A DNA stretch of 64,000 nucleotides from contig JALCCG010000102.1 in assembly GCA_023212695.1 (NCBI GenBank), positions 1 through 64,000 on the forward strand, written 5' to 3'. The notes beneath the pieces were generated by a model. It saw nothing but the letters and a program-made list of their open reading frames with translations, was not told where the DNA came from and did not search any database. Below, one piece after another: positions 49,101-58,679 of this stretch. The position numbers were made by a program, and so were the translations under genes. Position 1 is the first letter of the stretch, and every line of letters starts with the position of its first letter. This DNA comes from Sporisorium sorghi (Eukaryota; Basidiomycota; Ustilaginomycetes; Ustilaginales; Ustilaginaceae).

Positions 49101-51254
49101 CCACACGCAGCGGGCGCATCAGCAGCACAACCGCTCAACTCGTCTTCAAGCTGCTCGCATCATTCTCATCAATCGCATCAGAGCTATCACTCGTACCATT
49201 CTGGCTCATCGGCGCCTGTTCCACCTCGCGCCTCGACTTCTACCTTTGCGCCTTCCACAACATCGCATCGGCTGCTGCCCACTTTGTCGTCGTCGCAAGG
49301 CCATTCACCGCATCCACTTCGACGACCTACCACGGGCGACGGCTCGGCTTCACCTGCGCTTGCCAGCAGCGGCAGCTTCCAGTCCAACGGCGCCTCTCTG
49401 CTCCAGTCATCCTCACTCGAGAATCTTGGGGCTGATCGCACAGCCTCTGCCCGAGCTTCGAATCCCACAGCGCTCGGCTTTGCGTCTGGACCTCGCCCCT
49501 CGTATGCGGGCCACCGCCTCTCGGCTTCCGGTTCGTCGCTCTCGCATCGCAAACGTCCTTCGTTCGGTCTTGCCATCGAGCCCGCGGCGCATTCCGCATT
49601 CGACAGCATCCCGAGTCCTCTTTTGCGCACGCGTCGCGTCTCTCTAGCGCTTCCCGAAGGTGCAGCGCCCGAGCGACCTTTCTCGACCTCTTCGGCCTCG
49701 GCTGCTCGAACGCCGTCCGCCAGCTCGTTCAGCACCAGCACCAACGAGTCGGCTCGTGCTTCTGCTGCGACGCTCTCGTCGACACACGATCACGTCGATA
49801 ACGTCGAGATCGAGACGCTGCGTGAGGGCACTCCCGACAAACCGAGCTACCGCGACTCGATCCCGCTCCTAGCGTCTGTTCCCGCCTTGGAAAGCGCCAT
49901 GGCGGCTGCTTCGCTCCAGCCCGCCTCGAAACACCGCCATTCGGTTTCGGTGCCGATGGACGAAGGCGACTCGCCGCGACAGCACATGGAGGAGAGCTGG
50001 AGTCGCGCCACTGGCGGTGTGTATGGCGACGCCGAGGATGTGGCGTCTGAAAAGCAACAGCAACAACAGCCTCCACAGCCGCGCCAGTACATGATCCACT
50101 CGCCCAACGAGGAGGAGGGTCCTGCGCTTTCCGCCGTGTCCACAACGTCGTCGTCGGACGGTCGTCTGAGCCAGGCGTCCAAGGACATCGCCTTCGGCTC
50201 GATCGCAGGTATGGTGAGCAAGGTGTTCGAGCACCCGTTCGACCTGGTCAAGGTGCGGCTGCAAACGCAGTCGGCGGACCGTCCCGCGCGCTATGCGGGC
50301 GCGTTGGACTGCTTCAAGCAGACGTATCTGCACGAAGGCATCCGCGGTCTGTACCGTGGACTCAGTATGCCCGTGTTTGGCGCGACACTCGAAAACGCCT
50401 GTCTGTTTTTCACGTACAACCAGATCCAGTCGGCGATCCGGCGGTTCAACGGGGAAGCGAAAAGCAGCTCTGCAGCCAAAGCGGATGCCGAGTCGCCGCT
50501 GTCGATTCCGCAGCTGGCGATTGCGGCGGCGGGCGCGGGGGCGGTGACGAGCGTGGTGCTGACGCCGATCGAGCTGATCAAGTGCAAGATGCAGGTGCAG
50601 ATGATTACGCGCGAGCAGCGTGCGCCTGTTGTTGGTGGTGGTGGTGGTGGTGCTGGACAGCTGCAGCAGACGCGGTCGCTGTACACGAGCGCGGTGCGGT
50701 CTGCAGCAGCCTCGGGGCAGTCGGCGCAGACGCACAAGGCGCTCGATGGACCGCTGGCGCTGCTCCGCCGTACGATCGCTACGGACGGTATTCGCGGACT
50801 GTGGCTCGGGCAGACGGGCACACTGCTGCGCGAGACGGGCGGCGGCGTAGCGTGGTTCCTGGCGTTCGAGAGCTGCTCTCGCTACCTGATCGCGCGCAAG
50901 AAGGCGCAGTGGAAACGCGACGATGTCACGAAAAAAGACCTCAGCTCGCTCGAGCTTGTCGGCGCAGGTGCGCTGGCGGGGATCAGCTACAACGTGGTGC
51001 TCTTCCCCGCGGACTCGGTCAAGTCGACCATGCAGACCGAGCAGGAGATGCGCGCCGTCTCGGCTGCTAGGGAGGGCGAGAAGTGGAAGCGCACCGGGTT
51101 CTACGACACGTTCAAGAAGATTTATAGGACGCGAGGGGTGAGGGGCTTGTATGCCGGTTGTGGGGTGACGTGTTTGAGGAGCGCCCCGAGCAGCGCGATT
51201 ATCTTTTTGATGTACAACAAGTTGGAGAAGCTGAGCGATGAGTATGGGCTCTAG
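46119..51254 (+). CDS. ORT1: ORT1-type mitochondrial ornithine carrier with ~1,350-residue disordered N-terminus
   Basis: The single intronless frame encodes 1,711 residues. The last ~360 (from about 1,352) are a mitochondrial carrier with three repeats: HPFDLVKVRLQTQ near 1371, TPIELIKCKMQVQ near 1482 and FPADSVKSTMQTE near 1629. The segments TGTLLRETGGGVAWF and LENACLFFTYNQ are typical of Ort1/Arg11, which exports ornithine from the matrix for arginine synthesis. The preceding ~1,350 residues are Ser-, Ala-, Pro- and His-rich, with no recognisable domain and a weak basic patch (KHTKNKSSLVSGLRKLMCKK). Carriers are normally about 300 residues. ATGs at 49987 and 50091 would give a carrier of 387-422 residues, so a shorter transcript is possible. 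The second carrier repeat also has a Gly-rich insert. Confidence 0.8.
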   Translation: MRTPELETSPFPGSAGATGLGVAGINLASSSQSSPGSHTYTRTPRWGSIRQRFSSIHSRDSISVPVDSVDDGMWDKNDAAFLEEVARDSPLLVSSPDRFDSPAALLQDSYTARASMSSLRVNSFSPHIDADTRRQSRQPTSPYVSTSTPVSFSSTPLAFPTSVPAHDPTPISSMSGAASSSAARSAPHLMRKMSSRTALPDLPEQKRLDDAITFSRPSTSSSSTTSMGLLPPIASSTAFTAAPFTSSHLLRSPGARSSAHSSVGSSPILAQSIHAGSDAARSTNSDQYPRSPSLHSSSSFTASGFVIRSLDDRAAGLDTRVPTSSMNSVASSALASSSSAIDRRPSRSVIGSPLALATSFSHSRPSSPEVHLHDQLPTAFSVPGRAAPDNGTSAAHARPPSMASRLDSPQLASSSNHTLATLPDTQSSVDTAAARANREATSSMRGMPGSPEKRTSAFVAPTSPTLASSPIPSEPVTNGASASAHVRKHTKNKSSLVSGLRKLMCKKDKEGKAAVLPASNAALADEDTAEHAAIAAETASNDQRRSLPSRAKSFDASDRSGLHLLGLGPEALGSQATVQASNEHAHNSAANNNATAPSSRSRTMSIDVARPLRDVLLPRSRKESTNKAAARTSVIEHISHEQVRRLTGNSGPVILPTQQELAEHRSRYNQVAPAAGLPDIADFDMHHNVADPGLTSNADLARTQSLSRSHDGGSIGLLTPSDSGEATGDVDSSSSSSIINNNVSGGAASSGSSFVSSSTAATDPSVTLRAPFSFQSQSYRPYSRESRTSFKMQPSPESSPLLENGTLKPSHRSVLSLGSHVTSGSVFGNQTPDASMQTASSLMPPPAGVPTAAKRGHNSLVGNRPWSSFLGSPALGSHSSHSHHHKPLTAADISRPLSVSSSAFSSDFNCANGELGASAADLTMRASDFGIGVDVSSSRVRLDSNFSEPVSHAGAVGAINSTFTNSHGRSSWHSPAPAPAPPRPPSGPHSLALAPHAAGASAAQPLNSSSSCSHHSHQSHQSYHSYHSGSSAPVPPRASTSTFAPSTTSHRLLPTLSSSQGHSPHPLRRPTTGDGSASPALASSGSFQSNGASLLQSSSLENLGADRTASARASNPTALGFASGPRPSYAGHRLSASGSSLSHRKRPSFGLAIEPAAHSAFDSIPSPLLRTRRVSLALPEGAAPERPFSTSSASAARTPSASSFSTSTNESARASAATLSSTHDHVDNVEIETLREGTPDKPSYRDSIPLLASVPALESAMAAASLQPASKHRHSVSVPMDEGDSPRQHMEESWSRATGGVYGDAEDVASEKQQQQQPPQPRQYMIHSPNEEEGPALSAVSTTSSSDGRLSQASKDIAFGSIAGMVSKVFEHPFDLVKVRLQTQSADRPARYAGALDCFKQTYLHEGIRGLYRGLSMPVFGATLENACLFFTYNQIQSAIRRFNGEAKSSSAAKADAESPLSIPQLAIAAAGAGAVTSVVLTPIELIKCKMQVQMITREQRAPVVGGGGGGAGQLQQTRSLYTSAVRSAAASGQSAQTHKALDGPLALLRRTIATDGIRGLWLGQTGTLLRETGGGVAWFLAFESCSRYLIARKKAQWKRDDVTKKDLSSLELVGAGALAGISYNVVLFPADSVKSTMQTEQEMRAVSAAREGEKWKRTGFYDTFKKIYRTRGVRGLYAGCGVTCLRSAPSSAIIFLMYNKLEKLSDEYGL

Positions 51255-51347
51255 ATGGGGGGGGGAAGGATGGTGGATAGACTTGGTAATACAGATGGAT
51301 AGAGTTGCCGGTAGATGTAGAGTGGGTGTGTGTGCGGGGTTGTGGAT

Positions 51348-51923
51348 TCATTCGTCGTCGAGGGTGAAGCTGAGCCCTGAGCCTGGAGGTTTGCGCTTCT
51401 TAGCGGGTGATTTTGTCGATTTGGCCATGGGTGTAGGGCGGTGTAGCGCGATGAGCTGCTTGACGTCGTCCAGCGGGCCTGCTTTGTCGTTCGACGAGGC
51501 GGTACCGTTCGACTGATCCGCCTGCGCAGAATCGATGGGAGCGCGGCGTTTCTTGCTTGGTGCACTGGCCGCACCTGCGATGTTTTGAGCCTTTTGCTTC
51601 TTCACCTCCCCTACCCGGTCTTGTTGCTGCTTGATACGCACAGCCTCATCACGGGAGACATGCTTGCCCTCACGCAGCACGACCACCGTCGCCCCGTGCA
51701 TGGCGTCGTCGCTGTCCCACCCGTCCTCCTCTGCGTCGGGCTTGCGCTTTCCCGTCGAGGAGGAGGAGGAGGATGCGACGAGCGAATCGAGCTCGCCCCG
51801 AGGCGCAGCGGGCGTGTAGCGTTGCGAGGAAGCAACCTGCGCCTGTAGCGCTTTGAGGAAGGTGGGCGTTTCAGGCGCGCGGTATTCCAGTGAACGCGAT
51901 GCGAGGGGGGTCTTGCGCGACAT
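51348..51923 (-). CDS. DUF4604 protein, KIAA1143-like
   Basis: The 191-residue protein starts MSRKTPLASRSLEYRAPETP and then FLKALQAQV, the N-terminal signature of the DUF4604/KIAA1143 family. The middle has the conserved ATVVVLREGKHVSRDEAVRIK, and the end is SGLSFTLDDE, matching the usual acidic tail after a Ser-Phe motif. It is small, charged and probably disordered, with Lys-rich patches that may be nuclear signals. Its function is not established. The ATG at 51923 is used; the frame is open for 94 more codons upstream, but that part does not resemble the family. Its stop is about 90 bases from the stop of the ORT1 gene, which converges on it. Confidence 0.85.
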   Translation of the reverse strand: MSRKTPLASRSLEYRAPETPTFLKALQAQVASSQRYTPAAPRGELDSLVASSSSSSTGKRKPDAEEDGWDSDDAMHGATVVVLREGKHVSRDEAVRIKQQQDRVGEVKKQKAQNIAGAASAPSKKRRAPIDSAQADQSNGTASSNDKAGPLDDVKQLIALHRPTPMAKSTKSPAKKRKPPGSGLSFTLDDE

Positions 51924-52355
51924 TGCCGACGATACGCAGATGAGGATCCGAGGTGTTTGGAGGAGGTGGTGGAGGGTTGAAGCGGTGTGAGGAAGGATGG
52001 ATGGATGGAAGAGGGCTTTTGAATGGATCGATGACAAGAACGTGCGGCTGGACCCTGGAAAACGTCCAACGCGGTGGAGGATTCGGCAAGCAAGCAAGCA
52101 AGCAGATCGACGACGGCGGCGGCGGCGGCTGATGTCTGTGCGGGTTTGCAGTTGGAGGCTGTCATTCTCGCTTCCATCATCGTTGCGACCTTGTATCGAC
52201 GACAAGGACGGCCACTGAAAGCTTCACGGGTTGCATTCGGAGGCTTTCGTTCTCGCATCCATCTTGCTCGTATCGACACTGACGACGACGCATACGATGC
52301 ACACTCACTGCCACCCGCGCATCTAAACCACCAGCCCAGAGCCAGCTCCTCCGCC
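51924..52355. promoter_or_regulatory. Divergent promoter DUF4604 / DUF1365 genes
   Basis: About 430 bases between two divergent ATGs. It contains a short AAGC run (52086-52103) and a GGC repeat (about 52112-52129). Open frames of both genes extend into it without convincing conservation. Confidence 0.45.
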
Positions 52356-54587
52356 ATGTCGCCCAACGCCACTTCGCCAGCACGCTGGTTCCCCGGCACC
52401 GTCGCCGTCTCCACTCCGCCCTTCCCCAGCCCGGCATTCTTCACCTCGCCCCAAGCTGTACCGCTGTACATCATCCTGCTCATCTCCGCCCTGCGCCTGC
52501 TCCCCTCTCTCCTCGAACGCCTCTCCGCCCCTTCCGCCACCACCTCCGCTAGCTCGGCATACGTCGTGCCCGCGCAGACACGGCACGCGCGCTTCCTGCC
52601 CGCCGCCTCTGCGCACGCGTTTCGGTACAACACGCTCTACCTCGCGCTACGTTTGGACCGGCTCGAAGCGCGGGCGCTGGACACGCGCGCGTTCGCATGG
52701 AAGGGCGCCGCGCTGCAACCCGAATTCGTCGATGCGCCCGCGCTCGCTGCCCGCCGAGGCGTCACTCCTGCCGGCACAAGTGCGGACAGAGAGCAGGGGT
52801 GGAAGGCACGCATGCGCGCCGCGGAGCGTATCGAGCGCCTGCAACTCGAAGATAAACGCACCAGGAACGATCGAACGTGGTCCCTCACGGGTGTAAGTGC
52901 GGAGAGCTACCTGCGCACCCACATCCCGCTGCGGGGTGATAAGGGGAGCTGGATCGCAGGGTCGATTTTGTTGAAGCTCGCGTACGAGCTGCGCCAGCGC
53001 GGGGTTTTGACGGTTGGGCCCCAGGATTGCGATGGTGAGGGAGGAGGAGGGGATTGGAGACACGAGCTCGGTCACGTGTGGACCGTCACCATGCCCGCGG
53101 TCGCAGGTGTGCGCGGTATTAATCCGCTCACCGTGCACTACTGCTACCGCCCGCACGGCTACACCACCGCCGGCACGTCCAAGGTGGAAACGAGGCAGGA
53201 GGATGCAGCGAAGAGGGGCGCATTCTGGCTCGTGGTGCTCGAGGTGCACAACACGTTCAGCGAGCGACACATCTATGTGCTCGAGGCTGGCGTCGATGAA
53301 GACGACGTTCAGGAAGCATACGGCGACGGTGCAGACGATACAGCCAAATCGAACGGAAGAGCAGGATACGACCACCAATGGACTTTCCCGCGCGCCTTCC
53401 ACGTCTCGCCGTTCAACGACCGCGGCGGCTTCTACCGCCTGTTCCTCAAGGAGCCGTTCCGCGGTCCGCTCGACACATTCGCGCTAGGGATCCGGCTGCT
53501 GCTGCTCGTCGAGTCGCCCGACTCACCGCCAAAGCTGGTCAAGAAGCTCATGGCGACGCTCGACTCGCTGCCTCCACCAACAAAAGGCAAACGCACAGGC
53601 AGGCACGTGCGCCCGCTCACCGCCGCAACACTGTACGCCGCGTTGCTGCGCCAGCCGTTCGATCTGTTCCTCACGTTGGCGCGCATTTTGTGGGAGGCGA
53701 GCAAACTGCACTTTGCCAAGCGGCTCGATGCGTTCGCGCGTCCGGACATGGTGCAGTGCTCCGAGGCTTTCGGGGACACAGCGTACGAGGGCGTCGTCGG
53801 GCTGCCTCCGGCGCTCAACGCTATCCAGCCGCACCGCGCGCCCGCTGGAGCGAGCGGTGGGGACGGCGGCCTAGTGTACCCCGAGCCAGGGTGGGCAGAG
53901 AGCGTCGCGAAGGAGTATGTTCGGAAGATGCTGCAACGACGGGTGGACGAGCTGCACCAAAAGGGGGAACGGTGGACAGTCAAAGTGGTCTCGACAGACC
54001 CGGCGGATCCCGGCCTGCATATCACCGGCACAGAAGGCGAGGGCGATGGCAAGCAGTTGGTGCTCCACACGCGGTCATACGGCGTCTACGTCGACCTGAT
54101 GACCTACACTCCACCTCGACTAGCCCTCCTCCTCGGCAGCGTCGTCGCCAGACGATGGGGCGTCAGCTCGCTGCCCGACCACGACGCGTTTTTCACCAAC
54201 CACCTCGTCCCGCACAGCGGAATCAGACAGAGACACGTCAACTTCCTCCTCGCCTCGGCGTCCCAACCCCCGAAGCGGGCGGAAGAGCTGCTGCGCTCGT
54301 ACGGCGTCGAATGTCCCATCTCAAAGACTACGCGGAGTGGGAGTGGAATTGAGAGGGGAGACAGCTGGAGAGTCACGCTGGCGCTGTGGATGGGGTACGT
54401 GGCGGCGGTTGCGGAGAAGAGGGTGTTCGGGTGGTTGGGTGCGAGGTATGTTAGGGGCACGGAGCCGTGGTTGCTGCTCGAGAGGGGCTTGGAGTATGTT
54501 GCTGCGCGGGAGGAGCAGGACGGTGGGGGGGAAGGAGGACGGAGAGGCGGTCGGGTGGGATACCCGGTTGGGCAGCGTGCGTCCTAG
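52356..54587 (+). CDS. DUF1365-family protein
   Basis: The 743-residue protein has one N-terminal hydrophobic segment (about residues 33-53, VPLYIILLISALRLL). The DUF1365 region follows: RHARFLPAASAHAFRYNTLY near residue 75, NPLTVHYCYRP near 258, EVHNTFSERHIYV near 300 and FHVSPFNDRGGFYRLF near 345. About 280 residues further on complete the protein. In bacteria DUF1365 genes often sit beside cyclopropane fatty-acid synthase and an amine oxidase, suggesting lipid work, but no such gene is nearby here. The function is unknown. The ATG at 52356 (MSPNATSP) was preferred over an upstream one at 52074, which lies in microsatellite-like sequence. Confidence 0.85.
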   Translation: MSPNATSPARWFPGTVAVSTPPFPSPAFFTSPQAVPLYIILLISALRLLPSLLERLSAPSATTSASSAYVVPAQTRHARFLPAASAHAFRYNTLYLALRLDRLEARALDTRAFAWKGAALQPEFVDAPALAARRGVTPAGTSADREQGWKARMRAAERIERLQLEDKRTRNDRTWSLTGVSAESYLRTHIPLRGDKGSWIAGSILLKLAYELRQRGVLTVGPQDCDGEGGGGDWRHELGHVWTVTMPAVAGVRGINPLTVHYCYRPHGYTTAGTSKVETRQEDAAKRGAFWLVVLEVHNTFSERHIYVLEAGVDEDDVQEAYGDGADDTAKSNGRAGYDHQWTFPRAFHVSPFNDRGGFYRLFLKEPFRGPLDTFALGIRLLLLVESPDSPPKLVKKLMATLDSLPPPTKGKRTGRHVRPLTAATLYAALLRQPFDLFLTLARILWEASKLHFAKRLDAFARPDMVQCSEAFGDTAYEGVVGLPPALNAIQPHRAPAGASGGDGGLVYPEPGWAESVAKEYVRKMLQRRVDELHQKGERWTVKVVSTDPADPGLHITGTEGEGDGKQLVLHTRSYGVYVDLMTYTPPRLALLLGSVVARRWGVSSLPDHDAFFTNHLVPHSGIRQRHVNFLLASASQPPKRAEELLRSYGVECPISKTTRSGSGIERGDSWRVTLALWMGYVAAVAEKRVFGWLGARYVRGTEPWLLLERGLEYVAAREEQDGGGEGGRRGGRVGYPVGQRAS

Positions 54588-54840
54588 TTGAGCGGAGGTC
54601 GGGTTCGCTGTGGCAATATGATAGATGTTCGTGCAAGGTATTAGTGTGTGAGTGAGGGCTTTGGCGTGTGCAGACTGTGAAGCGGCGGAGCCATCGATTG
54701 TTGTCATGGCAAAGCGAGGGAAAGGATCAAAGATGCGGATGTGAATTCTGCGGAAACGTGAGAGGATCAAGACTTTTGGTACAATGCAGGAGGAGGTCGT
54801 ATCGGAAACGGAATGCTTGAGGATCGACAATCAAGCCGAA

Positions 54841-55269
54841 TCAGAAAAAAAGAGCGGGGAAAGCAGCCGAGATCTGCACCACGTTCTCGACCAGCGTCAG
54901 ATCTACCGCAACCGCACCATGGTACAGTGCAAAACGAGTTGTCAGCTACACCTTCTCCCTCACAACACTCGTCCTCATCCTTAGGGGTAACTTACCAACA
55001 CCACCGCCACAGTCGACCGTGGTAAACTCTCGAATCTGGTTGCCATCGAGACTCGAACCGCCCTCGCTGACTTTGCCCGTAACCTCGACAAAGCTGCTGC
55101 CGCTGATATCCGAGTCCGGGTTGAGCGCGATCTCGACGCTGCCCTGATCCGAGGTGGTGACTAGCAGAGTGTTGCCCGTGATTTTTTGGACCTTGCCGAC
55201 GATGCGCACCGTCTGTCCGGAGAACTGGCTGAGCATGGATGAGTTGATGAGAGGCGTTGGCTTGTCCAT
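54841..55269 (-). CDS. RFA3: Replication protein A subunit 3, one intron
   Basis: Exon 1 is 55269-54996 and exon 2 is 54902-54841, giving 111 residues. The 93-nt intron has a GTAAGT donor, an AGCTGAC branch and a GGTAG acceptor. Exon 1 encodes MDKPTPLINSSMLSQFSG, then QTVRIVGKVQKI, the OB-fold start typical of Rpa14/Ssb3. Exon 2 gives DLTLVENVVQISAAFPALFF, which aligns with the conserved C-terminal helix of fission-yeast Ssb3; without splicing the protein would lose that helix and end in an unrelated tail. RPA binds single-stranded DNA in replication and repair; the helix is the trimer interface. The length fits the family (105-125). Confidence 0.88.
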
Positions 55270-55589
55270 TTTGCAAAAGTGGTTGGAGGAGGGAGGATGC
55301 AAGAAGGAAGGATGAGTGTGCGGGGATGGCTCAAAGTGTTGGTTTGCGCAGTTTCTCGAGCGCGTCGTTTTTTGTTTTTTTGTTTTTTTTTTTTTTTTTT
55401 TTGGCGCATGTGGGACGCGTAAATGACCCGATTGCGAGTAGATCGGGGAGAGATGAGCTCTAATTTGTGCGATTCTTCCGAGCTGGTCCAAAGCAACACT
55501 TTGACCAACACTTTCTCATCCTGCACTTTTCCTCAACGACGAATACCAACGCTGCTTGAGCAGTAGCTGGTGCGGTGTACAGCACAATC
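55270..55589. promoter_or_regulatory. Divergent promoter RFA3 / SHE9
   Basis: About 320 bases between divergent ATGs, with a T-rich block at about 55367-55402. No gene within. Confidence 0.45.
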
Positions 55590-57032
55590 ATGCAACGGAC
55601 AATTGCAGCAAGCTTGCTCGCATCCATCTCCCGGGCGACTTTGACGTCGACAGCAAGATCTGGTCCGATCACGAGCACTAGAGCTTCGAAGTGCCTCTCG
55701 AACGGCGCTCGCAGCTACCACAAGCAAACGAGCAAGCTATGCAGCTCGATGACAAGGAAAAGACGATCCCTCATATGCATTGACACGAGCAATGCTGGCT
55801 TGAATCGGGTACATCGCGCTTTTTCGTCGGCGTCAATAGCTCGATACGCCGACGACTCGAAGGACAAGCTTCACGAGAGCACGGTCAAGCAAGATGATGG
55901 GGAGAAGGAAAAGCCGTCAGCACCATCGGCACCTTCAGAAAGTGCGATAGGGTCAGCAACCACCAACTCGACCCCTTCACCCGCTGCAGACACGAAAAGC
56001 AACACCCAATCCGCCCTCCTCTCTCGCCTGCGCAGTGCCACCGCCTCGCTCCCCTCCTTGGACGGCCTCACATCCTCCACGTCGCTCTCCACCATAACCT
56101 CGCACACCTCCTCCCTCCTCGCCTCCCTGCGCACCAAACTCTCGCAACTCTCCTCCCAATACAACACGCACACGGGCTACACAGCCATCGAAACCCTCAA
56201 ATCTCGCATCAGCACACTTGAGTCCTCGCTCGACTCTGCACGCGTCCTCGCTTCCACCGCAAAAAAGACCTACCTTCAAGCGGTGCAGAGCCGGAGTGCG
56301 AGCCAGCGCGAGACGAACGACCTGCTGTCGCGCAAAGCGTCGTGGGACGAGCGCGATCTGTCGCGCTACACCGAGCTGCTGCGCAAAGAGCACGCGCTGA
56401 GCCGCCAGGAGAGCGAGGCGGAAAAAGTGCTCGAGCGCACCGAGGCCCAAGTGCAGGCGTGCTTTGACGAGCTGATGAAGGCGGTCATGGTGCGGTACCA
56501 CGAGGAGCAGATCTGGTCCGATCGTATGCGCGGCATGAGCACGTACGGCAGCTTGGTCGTCGCTGGTCTCAATGGTAAGTGTGAAACGGTTTGGTGCAAG
56601 GGTGTTTGGCAGAGGTGATAGCTGACTGTAAGCGGTATTGCAGCGTTCCTGTTTATCCTGGCAATCCTGCTCGTTGAGCCGTACAAGCGCAAGAAGCTCG
56701 CAGAGACGTTCGAATCGCGGTTGGTGGCGGCGGAGCAAGAGTCGAGACAACTTATACTGGCTAGCGTCGATCAGTTCCAGCACTCGCTCAACAGCGTGCT
56801 CGCGCCATCGCTGCCAACAACAGAAGGCACAGAAGAAGCGACGGAACCTCTAGCGCCAGCAGCGCAAGAAGAGTCGACGACCGAAGCGGTGGAGCACGTC
56901 AACTCGCCACCCGCGGCGGTGGTGCTGGAGAGGCAGCGCAAACGCGAAGAAGAACGTCTGGTCTTTGCTTCCACGCTCGGCGTTGTGGTCGGTGCGGCCT
57001 TGTCGCTTGTCATCAGCGCATGTTGGACTTGA
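55590..57032 (+). CDS. SHE9: She9/Mdm33, mitochondrial inner-membrane shaping protein, one intron
   Basis: Exons are 55590-56574 and 56644-57032 (intron 69 nt, GTAAGT donor, GCTGAC branch, TTGCAG acceptor), giving 457 residues. An Arg/Ser-rich presequence (about residues 1-90) is followed by a low-complexity linker. A coiled-coil region (about 200-310) contains YTELLRKEHALSRQE and ERTEAQVQACFDELM. A membrane segment spans the splice site (about 318-340, GLNAFLFILAILLVEPYK); a second hydrophobic segment closes the protein (LVFASTLGVVVGAALSLVI). This is the She9/Mdm33 architecture, an inner-membrane protein that affects membrane fission and cristae shape. The start is the first ATG; the open frame begins earlier at GTG 55575. 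Confidence 0.88.
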
Positions 57033-57185
57033 TCGCAGACGAAAGCAAACAGCGACAAAGCGATCTAGACTGAAAAGGACATCATTGCCGCGTGGGAGAG
57101 CGAAACAGAGTGTGCGTGTAGAGAATCAACAGGTGTGTGCGAGAGCAGATAAGACAGAATCGACAACGGAAGGGCAGGGGCCATT

Positions 57186-58151
57186 TCAGAAAATGACATC
57201 TTCATCCTTGCCACCCGAAAGCAGATCTTTGCCGCCCTGCTCGTCGTCGGCCGCCGCCGTCGTCGTCGTCGCTGCAGCTGCAGCTGCACCGCCAGCAGCC
57301 TTCTTGTTGTTGTTGTTGTTCTTCTTCTTCTTCTTCTTGCTCGCAGCCGTCGATGCTGCCTCGACATCCTTGGACTCGCCCGCCTCTGCATCTGGCTCTT
57401 CATCGCCGTTGCTATCCTCCTCGTCATCCTCTCCATCCTCCTCCTCCTGCTGCGCCTTCGCCCGCTGCCGATCGCTCGCCTCGGCCTTCTCCTTCTTCTT
57501 AGCCTGCACCTTTTTCAACCTAAAGAACTCCTCGCGGTCCGCTTCGTCCAACTCCGAAACAATATAGCTAATCGTGTTCTCCAGCCTCGGAATGATCACG
57601 TGTTCGATCGCATTCACTCTGCGGTTCGTCATCCTAATCACCTCGTCCAGAATCACAAATGCCGTCTGCAGACTGGCCAGCTCGACCAACACTTTGAGCG
57701 CCTGCGTGTACACCTCGCGCGCCTTGCTCACCTGCTGGCCACCCCGACTGAGACCCGTGAGCGCAAACTCGCCCCCGCTGCCCTGTGCGCCGTTCGACTT
57801 GTCCCTGACGTCCGCCTCGAACGCTGGCAGGATCACACCGGAGACGTTCTCCTGCTTGGCGCGCACCTTGAAGCTCGCCGACTTGACGGATTCCTGCACG
57901 ATGTACCCGATGTCGCCCGTGGCGTACTGCACCTCGGCGAGGCTGAATGAGGCTTGTTGCATGACGCGGCCCATCTTGCGTTTTGCTTCGTCGATCTTGT
58001 GCGTGATGGTGCGGAAGCGTTTCGTGAGTGCATCGGCTTTCTTCTTGAGCAGAGAGTGGCCGGTTTGGGCGCCTTTGAGACGGGTTTTGGCGGAGCCGAG
58101 CGCTTGGCGTGTGGGGAACACGGATTCTCGTTGGCCTTTGCCGGAAGACAT
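57186..58151 (-). CDS. VMA8: V-type ATPase subunit D
   Basis: The 321-residue protein starts [19 protein letters not shown], then [15 protein letters not shown], the signature of V-ATPase subunit D (yeast Vma8, 256 residues). The conserved C-terminal helix [20 protein letters not shown], followed by [17 protein letters not shown], is present. Subunit D is the central rotor stalk of the V1 sector that couples ATP hydrolysis to proton pumping into vacuoles. The last ~85 residues are extra: an acidic run ([15 protein letters not shown]), then homopolymers of Lys, Asn and Ala, and an acidic end. The frame is open for 50 more codons before the ATG but without conservation. Confidence 0.95.
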   Translation of the reverse strand: MSSGKGQRESVFPTRQALGSAKTRLKGAQTGHSLLKKKADALTKRFRTITHKIDEAKRKMGRVMQQASFSLAEVQYATGDIGYIVQESVKSASFKVRAKQENVSGVILPAFEADVRDKSNGAQGSGGEFALTGLSRGGQQVSKAREVYTQALKVLVELASLQTAFVILDEVIRMTNRRVNAIEHVIIPRLENTISYIVSELDEADREEFFRLKKVQAKKKEKAEASDRQRAKAQQEEEDGEDDEEDSNGDEEPDAEAGESKDVEAASTAASKKKKKKNNNNNKKAAGGAAAAAATTTTAAADDEQGGKDLLSGGKDEDVIF

Positions 58152-58541
58152 GGTGAAGAGTTGGGCGAGTGGTGCTGTGAAAGAGGATGGTGGTGATGGT
58201 GAGGAGGAGATAGAGAGACAGCAAGAGCCCCTTTCGACAGAGCGGGCAGCGTGTGTGACGAATTTCTCGAAATGCACTCGAAATCTGAAATTGTGGACCA
58301 TGCGCTAATCTTGATTTGAGCAGCTTCCCGATCTGCTGAAGACGCTCCCCCGATAAAGTGCCATTCTCGCCGCTTTTCCGCGGCTTGTCGAGACGCGTTT
58401 TTGGAAAGTCTTGCTTCGAAGCCACCTTGTCCATTTCAACATCATCATACCCTCACTTTGCCTTGCCACAGAAGCACACACGGATGCAGCTTTTGTGATC
58501 CACTTCAGCGCAGATACCTCCTTTCGATACTCGATCACATC
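58152..58541. promoter_or_regulatory. Divergent promoter VMA8 / SPT8
   Basis: About 390 bases between divergent ATGs. No tract longer than a few bases and no gene was seen. Confidence 0.45.
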
Positions 58542-58644
58542 ATGGACGACGACATGGAAATGGACGACGAGCAGGAGCAGGAGCACGAACACGAACAAGA
58601 TCCCATCGACGAACCCGATTTCGACGACGATAACGACAACGACG

Positions 58645-58679
<35 letters not shown>

